A stretch of 64,000 nt of DNA, from NCBI GenBank assembly GCA_947494825.1, contig CANLWN010000001.1:558001-622000 (forward strand), read 5' to 3'. The translations under genes and the position numbers were made by a program. Below, one piece after another: positions 7,380-16,547 of the stretch. Position 1 is the first letter of the stretch. Each line of letters starts with the position of its first letter. Source of the stretch: an uncultured Flavobacteriaceae bacterium. Lineage in GTDB: Bacteria > Bacteroidota > Bacteroidia > Flavobacteriales > Flavobacteriaceae. A model generated the notes under the pieces. The model was not told the DNA's origin and did no database searches. It saw only the letters and a program-made list of their open reading frames with translations.

Positions 7380-8153
7380 ATGAAAAAAATACTACTACAG
7401 GGGATACCATATGATGAAAAATCGTCCTACGAGAAAGGGCCAAAATTGGCACCCCCACTCATTAGGGAAGCCCTTTATAGTGGTTCCATGAATCTGTTTG
7501 CCGAAAACGGCATATCCATGGCCGATGCCTTTGAGGACAAGGGCGACTTTGAGGTTTCCGAATATTTTGATATTGAAGACATAACCAGGGAAAACCTTAA
7601 GTCGGGCAGTAAAATTTTCACCTTGGGCGGGGACCACTCCATCACTTTTCCCATTCTCAAGGCATTAGGGGAAAAACATCCGAAGATAGATATACTGCAT
7701 ATAGATGCCCATTCCGATTTATACAATCATTATGAAGGCGATAAATACTCCCATGCCTGCCCCTTTACAAGGATTATGGAAAACAAACTGGCAACGCGAC
7801 TCGTGCAAGTCGGCATTAGAACATTAAATACCCATCAAGCGGAACAAGCGGAAAAATTTGGTGTGGAAATCCACCAAATGAAGGCTTTGGATCTATCCCA
7901 AATCCCTGTATTTGAAAATCCCTTGTACATCTCCCTGGATATGGATGCATTTGACCCCGCTTTTGCACCCGGAGTTTCCCATCACGAACCGGGCGGACTC
8001 TCCTCAAGACAGGTGATCACATTAATTCAGAATATTGATGCTAGGGTGATAGGGGCCGATATTGTTGAATATAACCCCAACAGGGATTTCCAAAATATGA
8101 CCGCTTTTCTGGCCGCCAAAATGCTGAAGGAAATCGCTGTGAAAATGATGTGA
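7380..8153 (+). CDS. arginase/agmatinase-family ureohydrolase
   Basis: The 257-residue protein has all metal-binding motifs of the ureohydrolase family: GGDHS (H86), DAHSD (D109, H111, D113) and SLDMDAFDP (D187, D189), which hold the binuclear Mn centre. Ureohydrolases split a guanidino compound (arginine, agmatine, formiminoglutamate or guanidinobutyrate) to urea or formamide and an amine. The short length and SHHEPGG loop fit the agmatinase-like bacterial branch, but the substrate cannot be settled by eye. The gene is monocistronic, with repeats on one side and the BlaI operon on the other; no polyamine or arginine genes adjoin it. Confidence 0.88.
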   Translation: MKKILLQGIPYDEKSSYEKGPKLAPPLIREALYSGSMNLFAENGISMADAFEDKGDFEVSEYFDIEDITRENLKSGSKIFTLGGDHSITFPILKALGEKHPKIDILHIDAHSDLYNHYEGDKYSHACPFTRIMENKLATRLVQVGIRTLNTHQAEQAEKFGVEIHQMKALDLSQIPVFENPLYISLDMDAFDPAFAPGVSHHEPGGLSSRQVITLIQNIDARVIGADIVEYNPNRDFQNMTAFLAAKMLKEIAVKMM

Positions 8154-8364
8154 AGAACAACTATTGGGACAACATATATTATCGCATTGGATTTGCAATC
8201 CTTTCAATTCTGTCTCAGTTCGTACTCAAACGGTCTAGCATCATAGCCCTTCCAAAGTAAGATCAGTTCCTTTCCGTTTTTGGAATAGTCCGTTTAGAAT
8301 TAAGCTCCAAACTTGGGCCCAAGACCTATTCAACACAACCCGGAGAGCCCTAAAAGAGAATAAC

Positions 8365-8401
8365 TACTAATAAATTAGTATATCTACTAAATATTTAGTA
8401 G
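8365..8401 (+). promoter_or_regulatory. two BlaI-type operators over the promoter
   Basis: Two inverted repeats lie side by side: TACTAAT-AA-ATTAGTA (8365-8380) and the perfect 18-bp palindrome CTACTAAATATTTAGTAG (8384-8401). Both share the half-site TACTAA(A/T), the kind of half-site read by BlaI/MecI/CopY repressors. A -7-like box TAGTTTTG (8399-8406) overlaps the second palindrome, so repressor binding would block transcription of the blaI-blaR-hydrolase operon. Confidence 0.8.
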
Positions 8402-8424
8402 TTTTGATGTTCAATCCAGAAATT

Positions 8425-8787
8425 ATGAATAAACTTGCTAACAGGGAAGAACAGATTATGCAGATTGTTTGGCGGCTAAAGACTGTTTTTATCCGCGACA
8501 TTATTGAAGAACTCCCGGCACCCAAACCGCATTACAATACCGTGGCAACGATTGTCAAAATACTGGTCAAGAAAGGATTTCTAAAATCGGAGATGCTGGG
8601 AAACACCCATCAATACAGTCCAGCTATTGATTTTGAAGCGTATCGCGATGAGCACCTGGTGAATATAAAAAAGAAATACTTTGGCAATTCATTTCCCAAG
8701 ATGATCGCCCATTTTGCTAAAAAGGAAAAGCTGACAAATGCCGAAATCGAGGAATTGAAGCGAATAATCGAATCCCAAAAACCGTAG
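8425..8787 (+). CDS. BlaI/MecI/CopY-family transcriptional repressor
   Basis: A 120-residue winged-helix repressor: MNKLANREEQIMQIVWRL, VFIRDIIEELP, then the recognition region PHYNTVATIVKILVKKGFL. The family binds inverted repeats as a dimer and is inactivated when the partner M56 protease is triggered. The start at 8425 fits the usual family N-terminus and leaves room for a leader after the -7-like box at 8399-8406; an in-frame ATG at 8407 directly abuts that box. It is followed three bases later by the M56 gene, the standard BlaI-BlaR1 arrangement. Confidence 0.9.
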   Translation: MNKLANREEQIMQIVWRLKTVFIRDIIEELPAPKPHYNTVATIVKILVKKGFLKSEMLGNTHQYSPAIDFEAYRDEHLVNIKKKYFGNSFPKMIAHFAKKEKLTNAEIEELKRIIESQKP

Positions 8788-8790
8788 ATC

Positions 8791-10389
8791 ATGCTGACAC
8801 TTTTGTTAAAAGCTTCGTTTGTCATCATCATCCTGTTGGTTTTCTATAAAATCATACTGGAAAAAGAAAGTTTTTTTGGCGCAAACCGTGTCTACCTCTT
8901 GGGGTGCCTGTTGCTAATGTTTGCGCTTCCCTTCGTATCCTTGCCGAAACTCGTTCAGGACCAAGGATTCATTTCGAAGAAAATAGCCCAATTGGAGTAT
9001 AGTTCGTCCAACACATCCCATCAGGAATTTTTTCCCGAAAGCCATAATACCGGGTCCAATTCTTCCACCGTGCAAGCTGCCCCTAGGTCCCAGGAACCAA
9101 ATGCTGCATATCATGAAAAAGGGGTGCTCTATTGGCTTTCGTTGATCTATTATTTTGGTGTCCTTGTCTTATCGTTGAACCTAATTACCCAAATGGTCAG
9201 TTTATTCATCAAAATCAAAAAAAGTACGGAAAAGATAAGGGATACCGATTGTACCATCGTAAACACCTCCCTGATCAAGGAACCTTGTTCCTTTTTCAAC
9301 TACATTTTTATCGACCCGGAAAAATATGATTACGATACCTATGAGCAGATCATTGCCCACGAAAAGATCCATGTTCAAAAGGGGCATACGATCGACTTGC
9401 TGCTCTCTGAAATGGCCATAGTGCTGCTTTGGTTCAATCCGCTGATCTGGCTTTTCAGAAAGGAAATAGAAAAAAACATAGAGTACCAAACGGATGCCCT
9501 TTTGGTAGCAAAAACATCGGTTCCAAAAGAAAGCTATCAGATGAATCTTCTAAAGATCGCCACCTTACAAAAACCTCTGGCAATTACCACAAATTACAAT
9601 CAATCATTAATCAAAAAAAGAATTTTAAAGATGAGCACAAAAAAATCAAATCCGCACAACAACTGGAAATATGCCTTTATCGTACCGGTCCTGTTTGCCT
9701 TGCTATTATCCATGAACATGCCCATGGACGACATTTCCCTAAATGACGGTGAGGAATCCATCATCCAAATGGTAGATGGGGAAAACACGGCTGTTGTTGA
9801 CGGCGATTGCCGGCAACTGCTGAGAGCGGTAAAAAGCCAAAATGTAAGTCGGGTCAAAGAACTGCTAAAAACGGTGGACCCCGATTGTCGGTACAGGGGT
9901 GATGGGGAACCGCGCACGCCTTTGGTGGCAGCCGCCAGAAAGGGAAACCTGGAGATAGGAAAACTCTTGGTCGGCGCAAAGGCCGATGTAGCATATCACG
10001 ATAGTGCGGATGAATCGCCCTTGATAGCGGCTTCTGCCAATGGCCATCTTGATTTTGTCATCTATTTAATGGAAAAGGGAGCTGACGTAAACAGAAAAGT
10101 GAGCGGTGATGGTACAGCGCTATTGGTGGCCTCCAGGGGCGGACATTTGGAAATCGTAACTTATCTAATCTCCAAAAATGCCGATGTTAACGCACGGGTC
10201 AGTGGTGATGGCACACCCCTTATCTGTGCCACAAGAAACGGGCACTATGACATTGCCAAACTGTTGTTGGAAAACAATGCCGATCCCTACCTCTCGTCCC
10301 CTGGGGATGAATATCCCATGTACCACGCCCGTATGGCGAACAACAAGCGCATGATAGCTTTATTGAAAAAATACGAAAGCGAGAATTAG
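8791..10389 (+). CDS. BlaR1/MecR1-type M56 peptidase with C-terminal ankyrin repeats
   Basis: This 532-residue protein has TM helices at about 4-22, 34-50 and 114-136, an M56 zinc protease domain with HEKIH (H190, E191, H194) and the distal NIEYQTDALLV segment, and a fourth hydrophobic segment at about 293-310. In classical BlaR1 the part after this helix is a penicillin-binding sensor. Here it is replaced by about five ankyrin repeats (340-530; typical units are TPLVAAARKGNLEIGKLL and TPLICATRNGHYDIAKLLL). By BlaR1 topology the ankyrins would face the periplasm, where ankyrin domains are uncommon. Proteolysis of BlaI is the expected output; the ligand or partner sensed by the ankyrins is unknown. 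Confidence 0.9.
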   Translation: MLTLLLKASFVIIILLVFYKIILEKESFFGANRVYLLGCLLLMFALPFVSLPKLVQDQGFISKKIAQLEYSSSNTSHQEFFPESHNTGSNSSTVQAAPRSQEPNAAYHEKGVLYWLSLIYYFGVLVLSLNLITQMVSLFIKIKKSTEKIRDTDCTIVNTSLIKEPCSFFNYIFIDPEKYDYDTYEQIIAHEKIHVQKGHTIDLLLSEMAIVLLWFNPLIWLFRKEIEKNIEYQTDALLVAKTSVPKESYQMNLLKIATLQKPLAITTNYNQSLIKKRILKMSTKKSNPHNNWKYAFIVPVLFALLLSMNMPMDDISLNDGEESIIQMVDGENTAVVDGDCRQLLRAVKSQNVSRVKELLKTVDPDCRYRGDGEPRTPLVAAARKGNLEIGKLLVGAKADVAYHDSADESPLIAASANGHLDFVIYLMEKGADVNRKVSGDGTALLVASRGGHLEIVTYLISKNADVNARVSGDGTPLICATRNGHYDIAKLLLENNADPYLSSPGDEYPMYHARMANNKRMIALLKKYESEN

Positions 10390-10436
10390 TATTTCAGTTT
10401 GGATAGCTAAATTCCCAACACTTAAAAAGTAAACCT

Positions 10437-11876
10437 ATGAAAAAAGGATTGCTCCTATTGGCAATGTCCTCGGTCCTTTTCCTGGGATTTGGTCAACAAA
10501 CCGATCAGGATCGGGAAGCATTGGTCCGGTCCATGGGCGAAGCGCTTATCGGTAAAAAATGGATGCCCCCCGGAATCTCCATAGCCATAATGCAGCACGG
10601 AAAAATGATATATGCGGAAGGATTTGGGTACGCCGACCTCGAAAACAAAAGGCCGGTGACGACCAAAACGCAGTTTCGTGCCGCCTCGGTTTCCAAAATG
10701 ATGACCGTAACCGCCCTGGCCCGATTGGTTCAGGAGGGGCGCGTGGATCTTGATGCCCCAATTCAAAAGTACATTCCGGAATATGACCAAAAACGCTATC
10801 CGATTACCGCTAGATTGCTTGCAGGGCACCTTTCCGGTATTCCCCATTATTCCTCAGGGGACAACATTCAAAAAAAGTTCTACAACTCCGTTGAAGCATC
10901 GCTCAGGGTATTTTCGCACCACGACCTTCTTTCCGAACCCGGCACGGAATACAAATATTCAACACACGCCTATACCCTATTGTCCGCGGTAGTGGAAGGG
11001 GCAGCGGGAACGCCCTTTTTGGATTACCTAAAGAAATCCGTTTTGCAACCCTTGGAAATGCGCCATACCGGTCCTGATTTAAGGGCCCAACCACCACAGA
11101 CCATGACGGAATTGTACGGGCTAAAGGACGGAATCCCAGAGAAAATTGAACATCCTGAAGATCCCAGCTACAAATGGGGCGGCGGTGGTATGGTGTCCAC
11201 GCCGATCGACCTTGTTAAAATGGGCAATGCCTATTTGAATGGTTTTATACGTTCAAACACCGTAGCCCTGATGTTCAAAAGTCAGCAATTGAAGTCGGGC
11301 AGTGAAACCGGTGTTGGAATCGGATGGCGGCGCAGTTGGGACATGGACGGCCGCCCTGTCTTTGAACATGCCGGTGCTATGGGCGGTGCCAGAAGTATTT
11401 TAAGCATTTTTCCCGATGATGGATTGGTCATTGCCATCATGGCAAATACCTACAGCCCTGGTAGTATTGAGGAAACGGCACACATGATAGCACTACCTTT
11501 CCTTGGGGAAGCAAAACCGCTAAAGCAACCCAAGGGAACGTCAGAAATAGTAATTACGACTTTTAATTCTGATGGGGAAGAAATTACAGCGCCGGGGCTG
11601 CTTATCCTGAATGGGGAGACAAACAGCCTTGTGTTGCATCCCGACAGTTCCGAACAGCAAACCTACCCTTTGATTTACATGCAAAGTGACAATATCTATG
11701 CGCTTGCCCACCCCCGTGGTCTGTTATATACGAAGATCGTCCTAGCACAGCATAAGGTGTCCGGGTTCACGATGCGGTATAGAAGCCCGAGAAACGAACC
11801 CCCAAGGGTAGACCGACCTTTTTTAAGGTTTGAGGGGAAGTTACAGGGTTTGAAGGGCGATACACCGGAAAAATAA
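10437..11876 (+). CDS. secreted serine hydrolase, class C beta-lactamase fold
   Basis: A signal peptide (1-19) precedes a beta-lactamase/transpeptidase-like domain in this 479-residue protein: S84-V-S-K87 (SxxK, nucleophile), Y174-S-T (in place of the usual YxN) and H311-A-G (third motif). A C-terminal beta-rich region of about 120 residues follows, as in many esterase or D-aminopeptidase-like members. Such proteins may be esterases, peptidases or lactamases; the YST motif makes a standard AmpC less likely. It lies 47 bp after the M56-ankyrin gene and probably belongs to the same BlaI-controlled operon, as expected for a regulated hydrolase. Confidence 0.87.
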   Translation: MKKGLLLLAMSSVLFLGFGQQTDQDREALVRSMGEALIGKKWMPPGISIAIMQHGKMIYAEGFGYADLENKRPVTTKTQFRAASVSKMMTVTALARLVQEGRVDLDAPIQKYIPEYDQKRYPITARLLAGHLSGIPHYSSGDNIQKKFYNSVEASLRVFSHHDLLSEPGTEYKYSTHAYTLLSAVVEGAAGTPFLDYLKKSVLQPLEMRHTGPDLRAQPPQTMTELYGLKDGIPEKIEHPEDPSYKWGGGGMVSTPIDLVKMGNAYLNGFIRSNTVALMFKSQQLKSGSETGVGIGWRRSWDMDGRPVFEHAGAMGGARSILSIFPDDGLVIAIMANTYSPGSIEETAHMIALPFLGEAKPLKQPKGTSEIVITTFNSDGEEITAPGLLILNGETNSLVLHPDSSEQQTYPLIYMQSDNIYALAHPRGLLYTKIVLAQHKVSGFTMRYRSPRNEPPRVDRPFLRFEGKLQGLKGDTPEK

Positions 11877-11908
11877 GGCGTGTTTGTATATTATCAAAAA
11901 GATCCACC

Positions 11909-12319
11909 TTAATTCCGTCTCAGCTCATATCGGTACAACCCAACATCATTGCTGTCCCTGGATAAAACCAACTCATCTCCTCTGATCGAATAGTCATAGG
12001 TTCCATTTAGAATTAGGCCCCAATCAAATTCGGCTGTCCAAAAGTTTTCATCACTGAACAATACCACCGATTTTTGCACCGTAAACGTGCCGCTCCCCCC
12101 TGCTGGAAACCTTCCAGGCCCGGAGCTGCTTGAAAATTTCCCACTGGCAAAGTTGACGGTAACGGGATTGGAGTGGGCCTCCCCATTCTTGTATTGAACC
12201 GTAAAAATACCGTCGTACGTACCGCTTATGTTATTTGGGTTCGTACCATCGTCGCTGTTACAGCCTAGGGTCAACAAGAGCAGTCCGATCAACAGTACTG
12301 GGAAAAACTTGGATTTCAT
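11909..12319 (-). CDS. small lipoprotein of unknown function
   Basis: The 136-residue product has a lipoprotein signal with lipobox LTLGC (Cys 20) followed by NSDDGTN, the acidic-Asn start common in Bacteroidota surface lipoproteins. The mature part is rich in Gly, Ser, Thr and aromatic residues in beta-strand-like patterns (ISGTYDGIFTVQY, LNGTYDYSIRGDELVL) and has a lipocalin-like look. It converges on the serine hydrolase gene. No specific function is assigned. Confidence 0.75.
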   Translation of the reverse strand: MKSKFFPVLLIGLLLLTLGCNSDDGTNPNNISGTYDGIFTVQYKNGEAHSNPVTVNFASGKFSSSSGPGRFPAGGSGTFTVQKSVVLFSDENFWTAEFDWGLILNGTYDYSIRGDELVLSRDSNDVGLYRYELRRN

Positions 12320-12406
12320 CGCTTGTTTTTTTTAAGATGTGCGATTGCGCCAAGGTTGCGTCCAAGGGCAGTAAACCACTCCTGAGGTACCCTAGGTATT
12401 TAAACC

Positions 12407-12928
12407 TTAATCCCTTATTATTTCGGTCACAATATAGGTCAAATTGGATGGCATGGCATGATGATATTTAAAGTTGGAGTCTAACACTTGCTTCCCCCCT
12501 ATTTTAAGCACCGCCCGCTGCGAACGTATATTGGTTTTATCCACGTAGAGCACTACCGTACCGCCCTTTTCCAAAATATGATTCACCATAAGCTTCTTAA
12601 CGGCCCTGTTGTACCGTCCGCCCCAATAGGGTCTGGCCAGGAAGGTCCAGCCGATTTCCACGATTTTTTCCGCTTCGTCTATCATTTTGAAGCGACTGCT
12701 CCCAATAATCTCGTCAGAAGTGGCATCCACTATGACCATGGCCCCGGAAGCATTTAGCGATTCTTCAAAGAAGGGTAAGAAGCCTGCTGGTGTATATCTA
12801 TCTTTTGTAGGGTGTTGTTCCCAAATGGATACGTCCGAAGCCACGGCAAACAGCCTCTGGTAGTCCTCCGCACGTAAGGGCCTAAGGAGGAGGAGGTCAC
12901 ATTCCAGATGCGGTTGTAGATCGATCAT
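12407..12928 (-). CDS. GNAT-family N-acetyltransferase, RimJ/RimL type
   Basis: This 173-residue protein follows the GNAT pattern of RimJ/RimL-like enzymes: an N-terminal LLLRPLRAEDYQRLF strand-helix, IIGSSRFKMIDEAEKIVEIGW in the middle, and a CoA-binding region YWGGRYNRAVKKLMVNHIL, then TNIRSQRAVLKIGGKQV. These enzymes transfer acetyl from acetyl-CoA to an amino group of proteins or small molecules; the target is not readable. It lies between a lipoprotein and an ankyrin gene on the same strand, with 28 bp to the latter. Confidence 0.85.
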   Translation of the reverse strand: MIDLQPHLECDLLLLRPLRAEDYQRLFAVASDVSIWEQHPTKDRYTPAGFLPFFEESLNASGAMVIVDATSDEIIGSSRFKMIDEAEKIVEIGWTFLARPYWGGRYNRAVKKLMVNHILEKGGTVVLYVDKTNIRSQRAVLKIGGKQVLDSNFKYHHAMPSNLTYIVTEIIRD

Positions 12929-12956
12929 TGTTTTTACTGTTATACAATGAGGTTCA

Positions 12957-13847
12957 TTAAACGGTGTCCTGTCCTATAAATTTTTTCCATGCCATCTGTT
13001 TGGCGTCTGAATCCAAAAGAGTTGGGTGCCTGCGGTGATAATTGATCCCTGGGGCGGTAATGCCACGTTGCAGTAAGGAAACCAGCATTTCATCTTCCCA
13101 ATTATCACAGTACATCTGTGCTATGTCCTCATTGGACAGGTCTATTTGGGGCCCTATATCTTCCATGGCCGCAAAATCCCTACAGCTATAGTCTATACGA
13201 TCCAGAAAGGCACAGTTGGCGCAACTCTTTTCTATAGTAATGGCGGGTTCATATTGTTGGGATATTCGGTCGCGCTCAACATCAACGAATGTCTTGGCAT
13301 GGGCAATAGCCTCGGGCAAGCTAAGTTTACCCGCCACCGTGGCCCTGGAAAGTATCGCATGGATTATCTCACCAGAGCAGCGCTCCAGTGCGGTCCTCCC
13401 TTGCCCGTCCCGTAGGTTGGGGTTAGCTCCACAATGCAGCAAAGTTTGGGTAATAGTAGGGTAATTCGACTCTGCCGCGATCATAAGGGCGGTGGTCTGT
13501 TTTTGATAAAGATCGGTCCAGGTCGCATCAGGATCCGCGCCATGTTCAATTAAGGTACGCACAATTTCTGCCATGTTTTCCGAATCCCCTTCCAATACGC
13601 CCACGGTTATCACAGGCACTTTCTGGTCGCCCGCACAGGTGTTCGGATCCGCTCCGTTGGCCAAAAGCTGTTTTACGTCCTTAACATTGACATTCTGAAC
13701 CGCGCTGATCAAAGGACCGGAAAGCTCTTTGTTGAACTGCGGCTTTGGTGTTGGTCTTGGCGGTCTGGTGCCCGTTTTCTTGCTTGCCGGCATGGAAACG
13801 CTGTCCTTGGATTCCAGTCCGAACCATTTTTTCAGGAGTTTTATCAT
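12957..13847 (-). CDS. cytoplasmic ankyrin-repeat protein with C-terminal Cys cluster
   Basis: The 296-residue protein lacks a signal peptide. A Pro/Lys-rich linker (about 15-45) precedes three ankyrin repeats (about 48-160) with units such as LISAVQNVNVKDVKQLLANGADPNT and GRTALERCSGEIIHAILSR shortened. The C-terminal ~120 residues hold four Cys (CANC, YSCRDF, MYCDNW) that could bind metal, in a context not known to me. It is one of three ankyrin proteins in the window and is unrelated outside the repeats. The role is probably protein binding. Confidence 0.8.
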   Translation of the reverse strand: MIKLLKKWFGLESKDSVSMPASKKTGTRPPRPTPKPQFNKELSGPLISAVQNVNVKDVKQLLANGADPNTCAGDQKVPVITVGVLEGDSENMAEIVRTLIEHGADPDATWTDLYQKQTTALMIAAESNYPTITQTLLHCGANPNLRDGQGRTALERCSGEIIHAILSRATVAGKLSLPEAIAHAKTFVDVERDRISQQYEPAITIEKSCANCAFLDRIDYSCRDFAAMEDIGPQIDLSNEDIAQMYCDNWEDEMLVSLLQRGITAPGINYHRRHPTLLDSDAKQMAWKKFIGQDTV

Positions 13848-14163
13848 TTTTTGAGAAATTATGGGTTGCCGGGAACACTATTGCTCTTCCTAAATATCGG
13901 AAAATAAAGTCAAAGACGGGAGTATCCTTTTTTCAGTGTTCCAGTCTAACAATTTTAGTAACGGTCATACATCTCAGGTCTCGATGAATCGGATCCATGG
14001 TTGTGCCGGATTTTCCATAGGAGTCAATGGTTCAAATACTTCTTAGGGATGTCTTTCCCGTCATTGGCGCTCATTGGGCTGATTGAATCGATGTCCAATC
14101 TTTTGCCAAATGACAGCATTCCCGAAAGAGCAATTGTCCGAACATCTCTGGACGGGTCAGATT
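13848..14163. other. intergenic region without recognised features
   Basis: About 316 bases between two minus-strand genes. I see no convincing gene, terminator or dyad. An open frame on the plus strand from 14001 runs into the 3' half of the next gene and has no protein-like composition. Confidence 0.4.
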
Positions 14164-14550
14164 TCATTGATTTTTGTTATAGTTCCGATGCTTTAATGCC
14201 CAAACAAAGTTTAAAAGGAAAATGGCTATCGATATCAAGTTTAACAACCAAACAACTCGGGGTTCAACATGGCCAACCTTCAAAAGAACAATTGTCAGGA
14301 CAATGACGCTTAAGTGAGCAATGGAATACACCTTGTTCGTAATGGCCTTGATCAGGGCCAATAGACCGTAGCCCAATAGAAAGAGTAGCCACTGAATATT
14401 ATTGGTCCAGAAAACCCAGTTCGAAATATCCCAAGCCCAACCAACCGTTTTGTTTATGCCATATTGAAGATCAAACAAGTAGACGAATGCTATGAATAAC
14501 AAAACAATAAGAAAGAACATTCTCTTCTGGATAATATCCATAGGCTTCAT
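14164..14550 (-). CDS. four-TM membrane protein of unknown family
   Basis: A 128-residue protein with four hydrophobic segments (about 10-27, 44-68, 76-94 and 100-120), a basic C-terminus and no catalytic motif. It is the last in a run of five minus-strand genes (14164-16547) for small membrane or exported proteins. I do not recognise the family. Confidence 0.65.
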   Translation of the reverse strand: MKPMDIIQKRMFFLIVLLFIAFVYLFDLQYGINKTVGWAWDISNWVFWTNNIQWLLFLLGYGLLALIKAITNKVYSIAHLSVIVLTIVLLKVGHVEPRVVWLLNLISIAIFLLNFVWALKHRNYNKNQ

Positions 14551-14654
14551 AACTAATTAGTATTTTAACATCATTGGGTATTCATAATTACTATAGCCAG
14601 TTTAAAACGGTCTTTGATTGTTGGATTTTACTTTTTAGCAGATTCTTCCTGTAC

Positions 14655-14969
14655 CTATCTGCTTTCCTTAATTATATAGAGGCTGTCCATTGCCCATACA
14701 TAAATTGGAACAGATACCCAGCTCGTTAAGACCATAGCCCATGTCCAATTCCATTTAATGGACCGTTTCAACTGCTTGTATGACCAGATTCTTTTGAGAA
14801 GGTAAATAACAGGTATGAGACCCAGCAAAAATACCATAATGTTTTGCACATGGTAAGCTTTCATACTTGGTGCAAGCCAATGAAAATTGGTTGGGAAAAA
14901 CAACATAAGCATATACGTCCACGTGATAAATGCAGGAACTGTAAGGATTATTTTTTGTCTTGTGCCCAT
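14655..14969 (-). CDS. three-TM small membrane protein
   Basis: The 104 residues include hydrophobic segments at about 8-26, 42-60 and 76-96, separated by a basic loop (KRIWSYKQLKRSIK). It has a positive-inside pattern and no known motif. It lies 13 bp downstream of a larger membrane gene (14983-15534), so the two are probably co-transcribed. Unrecognised family. Confidence 0.65.
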   Translation of the reverse strand: MGTRQKIILTVPAFITWTYMLMLFFPTNFHWLAPSMKAYHVQNIMVFLLGLIPVIYLLKRIWSYKQLKRSIKWNWTWAMVLTSWVSVPIYVWAMDSLYIIKESR

Positions 14970-14982
14970 AGGTTGTCGTACG

Positions 14983-15534
14983 TCAGTCCAAATCCATTTT
15001 ATTCCTGTTTTTAGTAAACCTGATCAGCAATCTGGCCAGTCGCCCCAAATTGGCAAGGATAAGGTATCCAACTATGAGATTTACGCCTGATATGAACCAC
15101 CTAAAATAATCCCAAAATTCGGCAAGTCCTGGTGCCTCAAAGGGACTTAGCCCTGTGGCCGAAATTTCCTGTTTAAAACCTAGGTAGCAATAATGCAGGA
15201 ATTCGGGTAGATGATCCAGTATTAAAAACCCACTGATGAACAACAAGGCTATCTTGACGATTTCAAGGCTCCCCAAGTTTCCAAAATCGATTCGGTCATC
15301 ATCAAAACTCTTATCCAATTTTAGCACATCAATTATGAGGTCCGTTTTTTTAAGCAGCAACAGAAACATCAATAGCATAAAAATGGCCGAACCACCTAAG
15401 ATGAGAAAGGGCCAAAAAGACAATTCATACGTAAAATAGCTTATGTTGAGAGGTAGGTAGTCAAATACCAGTAGTAATAGAAGATACAGTGCAAATAGTC
15501 TAATAATTATCCTAAAAAAATCTCTTTTGGTCAT
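14983..15534 (-). CDS. four-TM membrane protein of unknown function
   Basis: This 183-residue protein has TM segments near 8-26, 38-60, 92-112 and 145-168. The long loop between helices two and three carries LKKTDLIIDVLKLDKSFDDDR. The layout recalls DUF2975-type membrane proteins, often paired with small HTH regulators, but no regulator is present, so the family call is tentative. It shares an operon with the gene that follows. Confidence 0.65.
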   Translation of the reverse strand: MTKRDFFRIIIRLFALYLLLLLVFDYLPLNISYFTYELSFWPFLILGGSAIFMLLMFLLLLKKTDLIIDVLKLDKSFDDDRIDFGNLGSLEIVKIALLFISGFLILDHLPEFLHYCYLGFKQEISATGLSPFEAPGLAEFWDYFRWFISGVNLIVGYLILANLGRLARLLIRFTKNRNKMDLD

Positions 15535-15549
15535 TGGTATAATTTTTTT

Positions 15550-15924
15550 TTAATGTAGCCTCGAGATCTTTGGATTGCTTAGGGCAATTTTCAGCACCAC
15601 CGAATCCCCGACACGCACCAAAAGCCTGTTCTTCCAGATTTCAAAATCCGTTGTATATTTTTTCCCTTCCACCATATAATCGCAAGTAGCCTCCTGATAA
15701 TAGTTGCCCCTGCCCCAATGAACCATTCGCTCATTGGTCACCACACCGCTTACATATGCCGTTTTTCTTCCAAAAAACTTTAGGTCATCGGTCCACCAAT
15801 AATAGGCAATCACAAAACCAATTACTACAATACATGTCGCTAAAATGGTTTTTCGTCTTTCCGCCTTTCTAAAAGCCGCATAGCGTATTCGCCATTCATC
15901 GATTTTTTTTCCTTTTTGGGACAT
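15550..15924 (-). CDS. membrane-anchored DUF3592-like protein
   Basis: The product has 124 residues: a basic N-terminus, one TM helix (about 28-45) and a small beta-rich exported domain with SGVVTNERMVHWGRGNYYQ, YMVEGKKYTTDF and VGDSVVLKIALSNP. This strand order, where a conversion of an external surface reads V(x)Y...G, resembles DUF3592 domains. It belongs to the same run of small minus-strand genes, 16 bp upstream of the four-TM gene. Function unknown. Confidence 0.6.
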   Translation of the reverse strand: MSQKGKKIDEWRIRYAAFRKAERRKTILATCIVVIGFVIAYYWWTDDLKFFGRKTAYVSGVVTNERMVHWGRGNYYQEATCDYMVEGKKYTTDFEIWKNRLLVRVGDSVVLKIALSNPKISRLH

Positions 15925-16049
15925 CCGTAATTATGCCTATTGGATTGGTAATAATCGTTTCTCAAACTTTGCTAAAGTCCTATTAAAATGTATGGACCGC
16001 TTGCAGTGCCGTTCTGATTTTTAGTCATTAAAGGTTTTTCGCCTTGTCA

Positions 16050-16547
16050 TCAATTCGAAAATAAGGGCTCACTATTGTCCACACCACTTTTAACAAACCA
16101 GGTTATGGTATGCTTTTGGGGTCTTCGCTCGGTTACCGTTCCTTTGTTCCTATCGTACCATATCGCATCAAACTCTCCCTTTGTGGTCAGTACAACCCGC
16201 CATTCCAGGTCTAGCAATGTACTATCTGCATACGTAGCAGTTAGCTTGTCCCAGTCTGTTTTTGACAAGACTTGGGCATCCAAATGCGCTATGACCTCTG
16301 TTTCATCCAATACGGCGATCCAGATAGGTTCTGATAAATGTTCTATACTATGCGTTTTTCCCTTAAATCCCCATCCGATTTTTATCTCGGCTCCACCTCG
16401 TATATGTTTGATCAACGCTTCCTTGCTGCCCATCAGCGTGTTGCCTTCCCTATCATTTTTGTAGGCAATTTTGTAGTTCAAATCTGTTTTTTCCGGCTTA
16501 CAGGAAATCACCAAAATCATTATGAATACAATTAAAACTCGATACAT
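16050..16547 (-). CDS. lipoprotein of unknown function
   Basis: From the ATG at 16547 the protein has 165 residues with a lipoprotein signal (MYRVLIVFIMILVISCKPEK shortened at the Cys). The start at 16571 would add eight residues before the signal and is less likely. The mature domain includes RGGAEIKIGWGFKG and SIEHLSEPIWIAVLDE and appears globular. It is the first gene of the small-protein run. No family recognised. Confidence 0.65.
   Translation of the reverse strand: MYRVLIVFIMILVISCKPEKTDLNYKIAYKNDREGNTLMGSKEALIKHIRGGAEIKIGWGFKGKTHSIEHLSEPIWIAVLDETEVIAHLDAQVLSKTDWDKLTATYADSTLLDLEWRVVLTTKGEFDAIWYDRNKGTVTERRPQKHTITWFVKSGVDNSEPLFSN

Noticed and set aside
14001-14306. Plus-strand open frame in the gap before the four-TM gene
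   Set aside because: It overlaps the 3' half of a membrane gene on the other strand and lacks a credible domain or start context.
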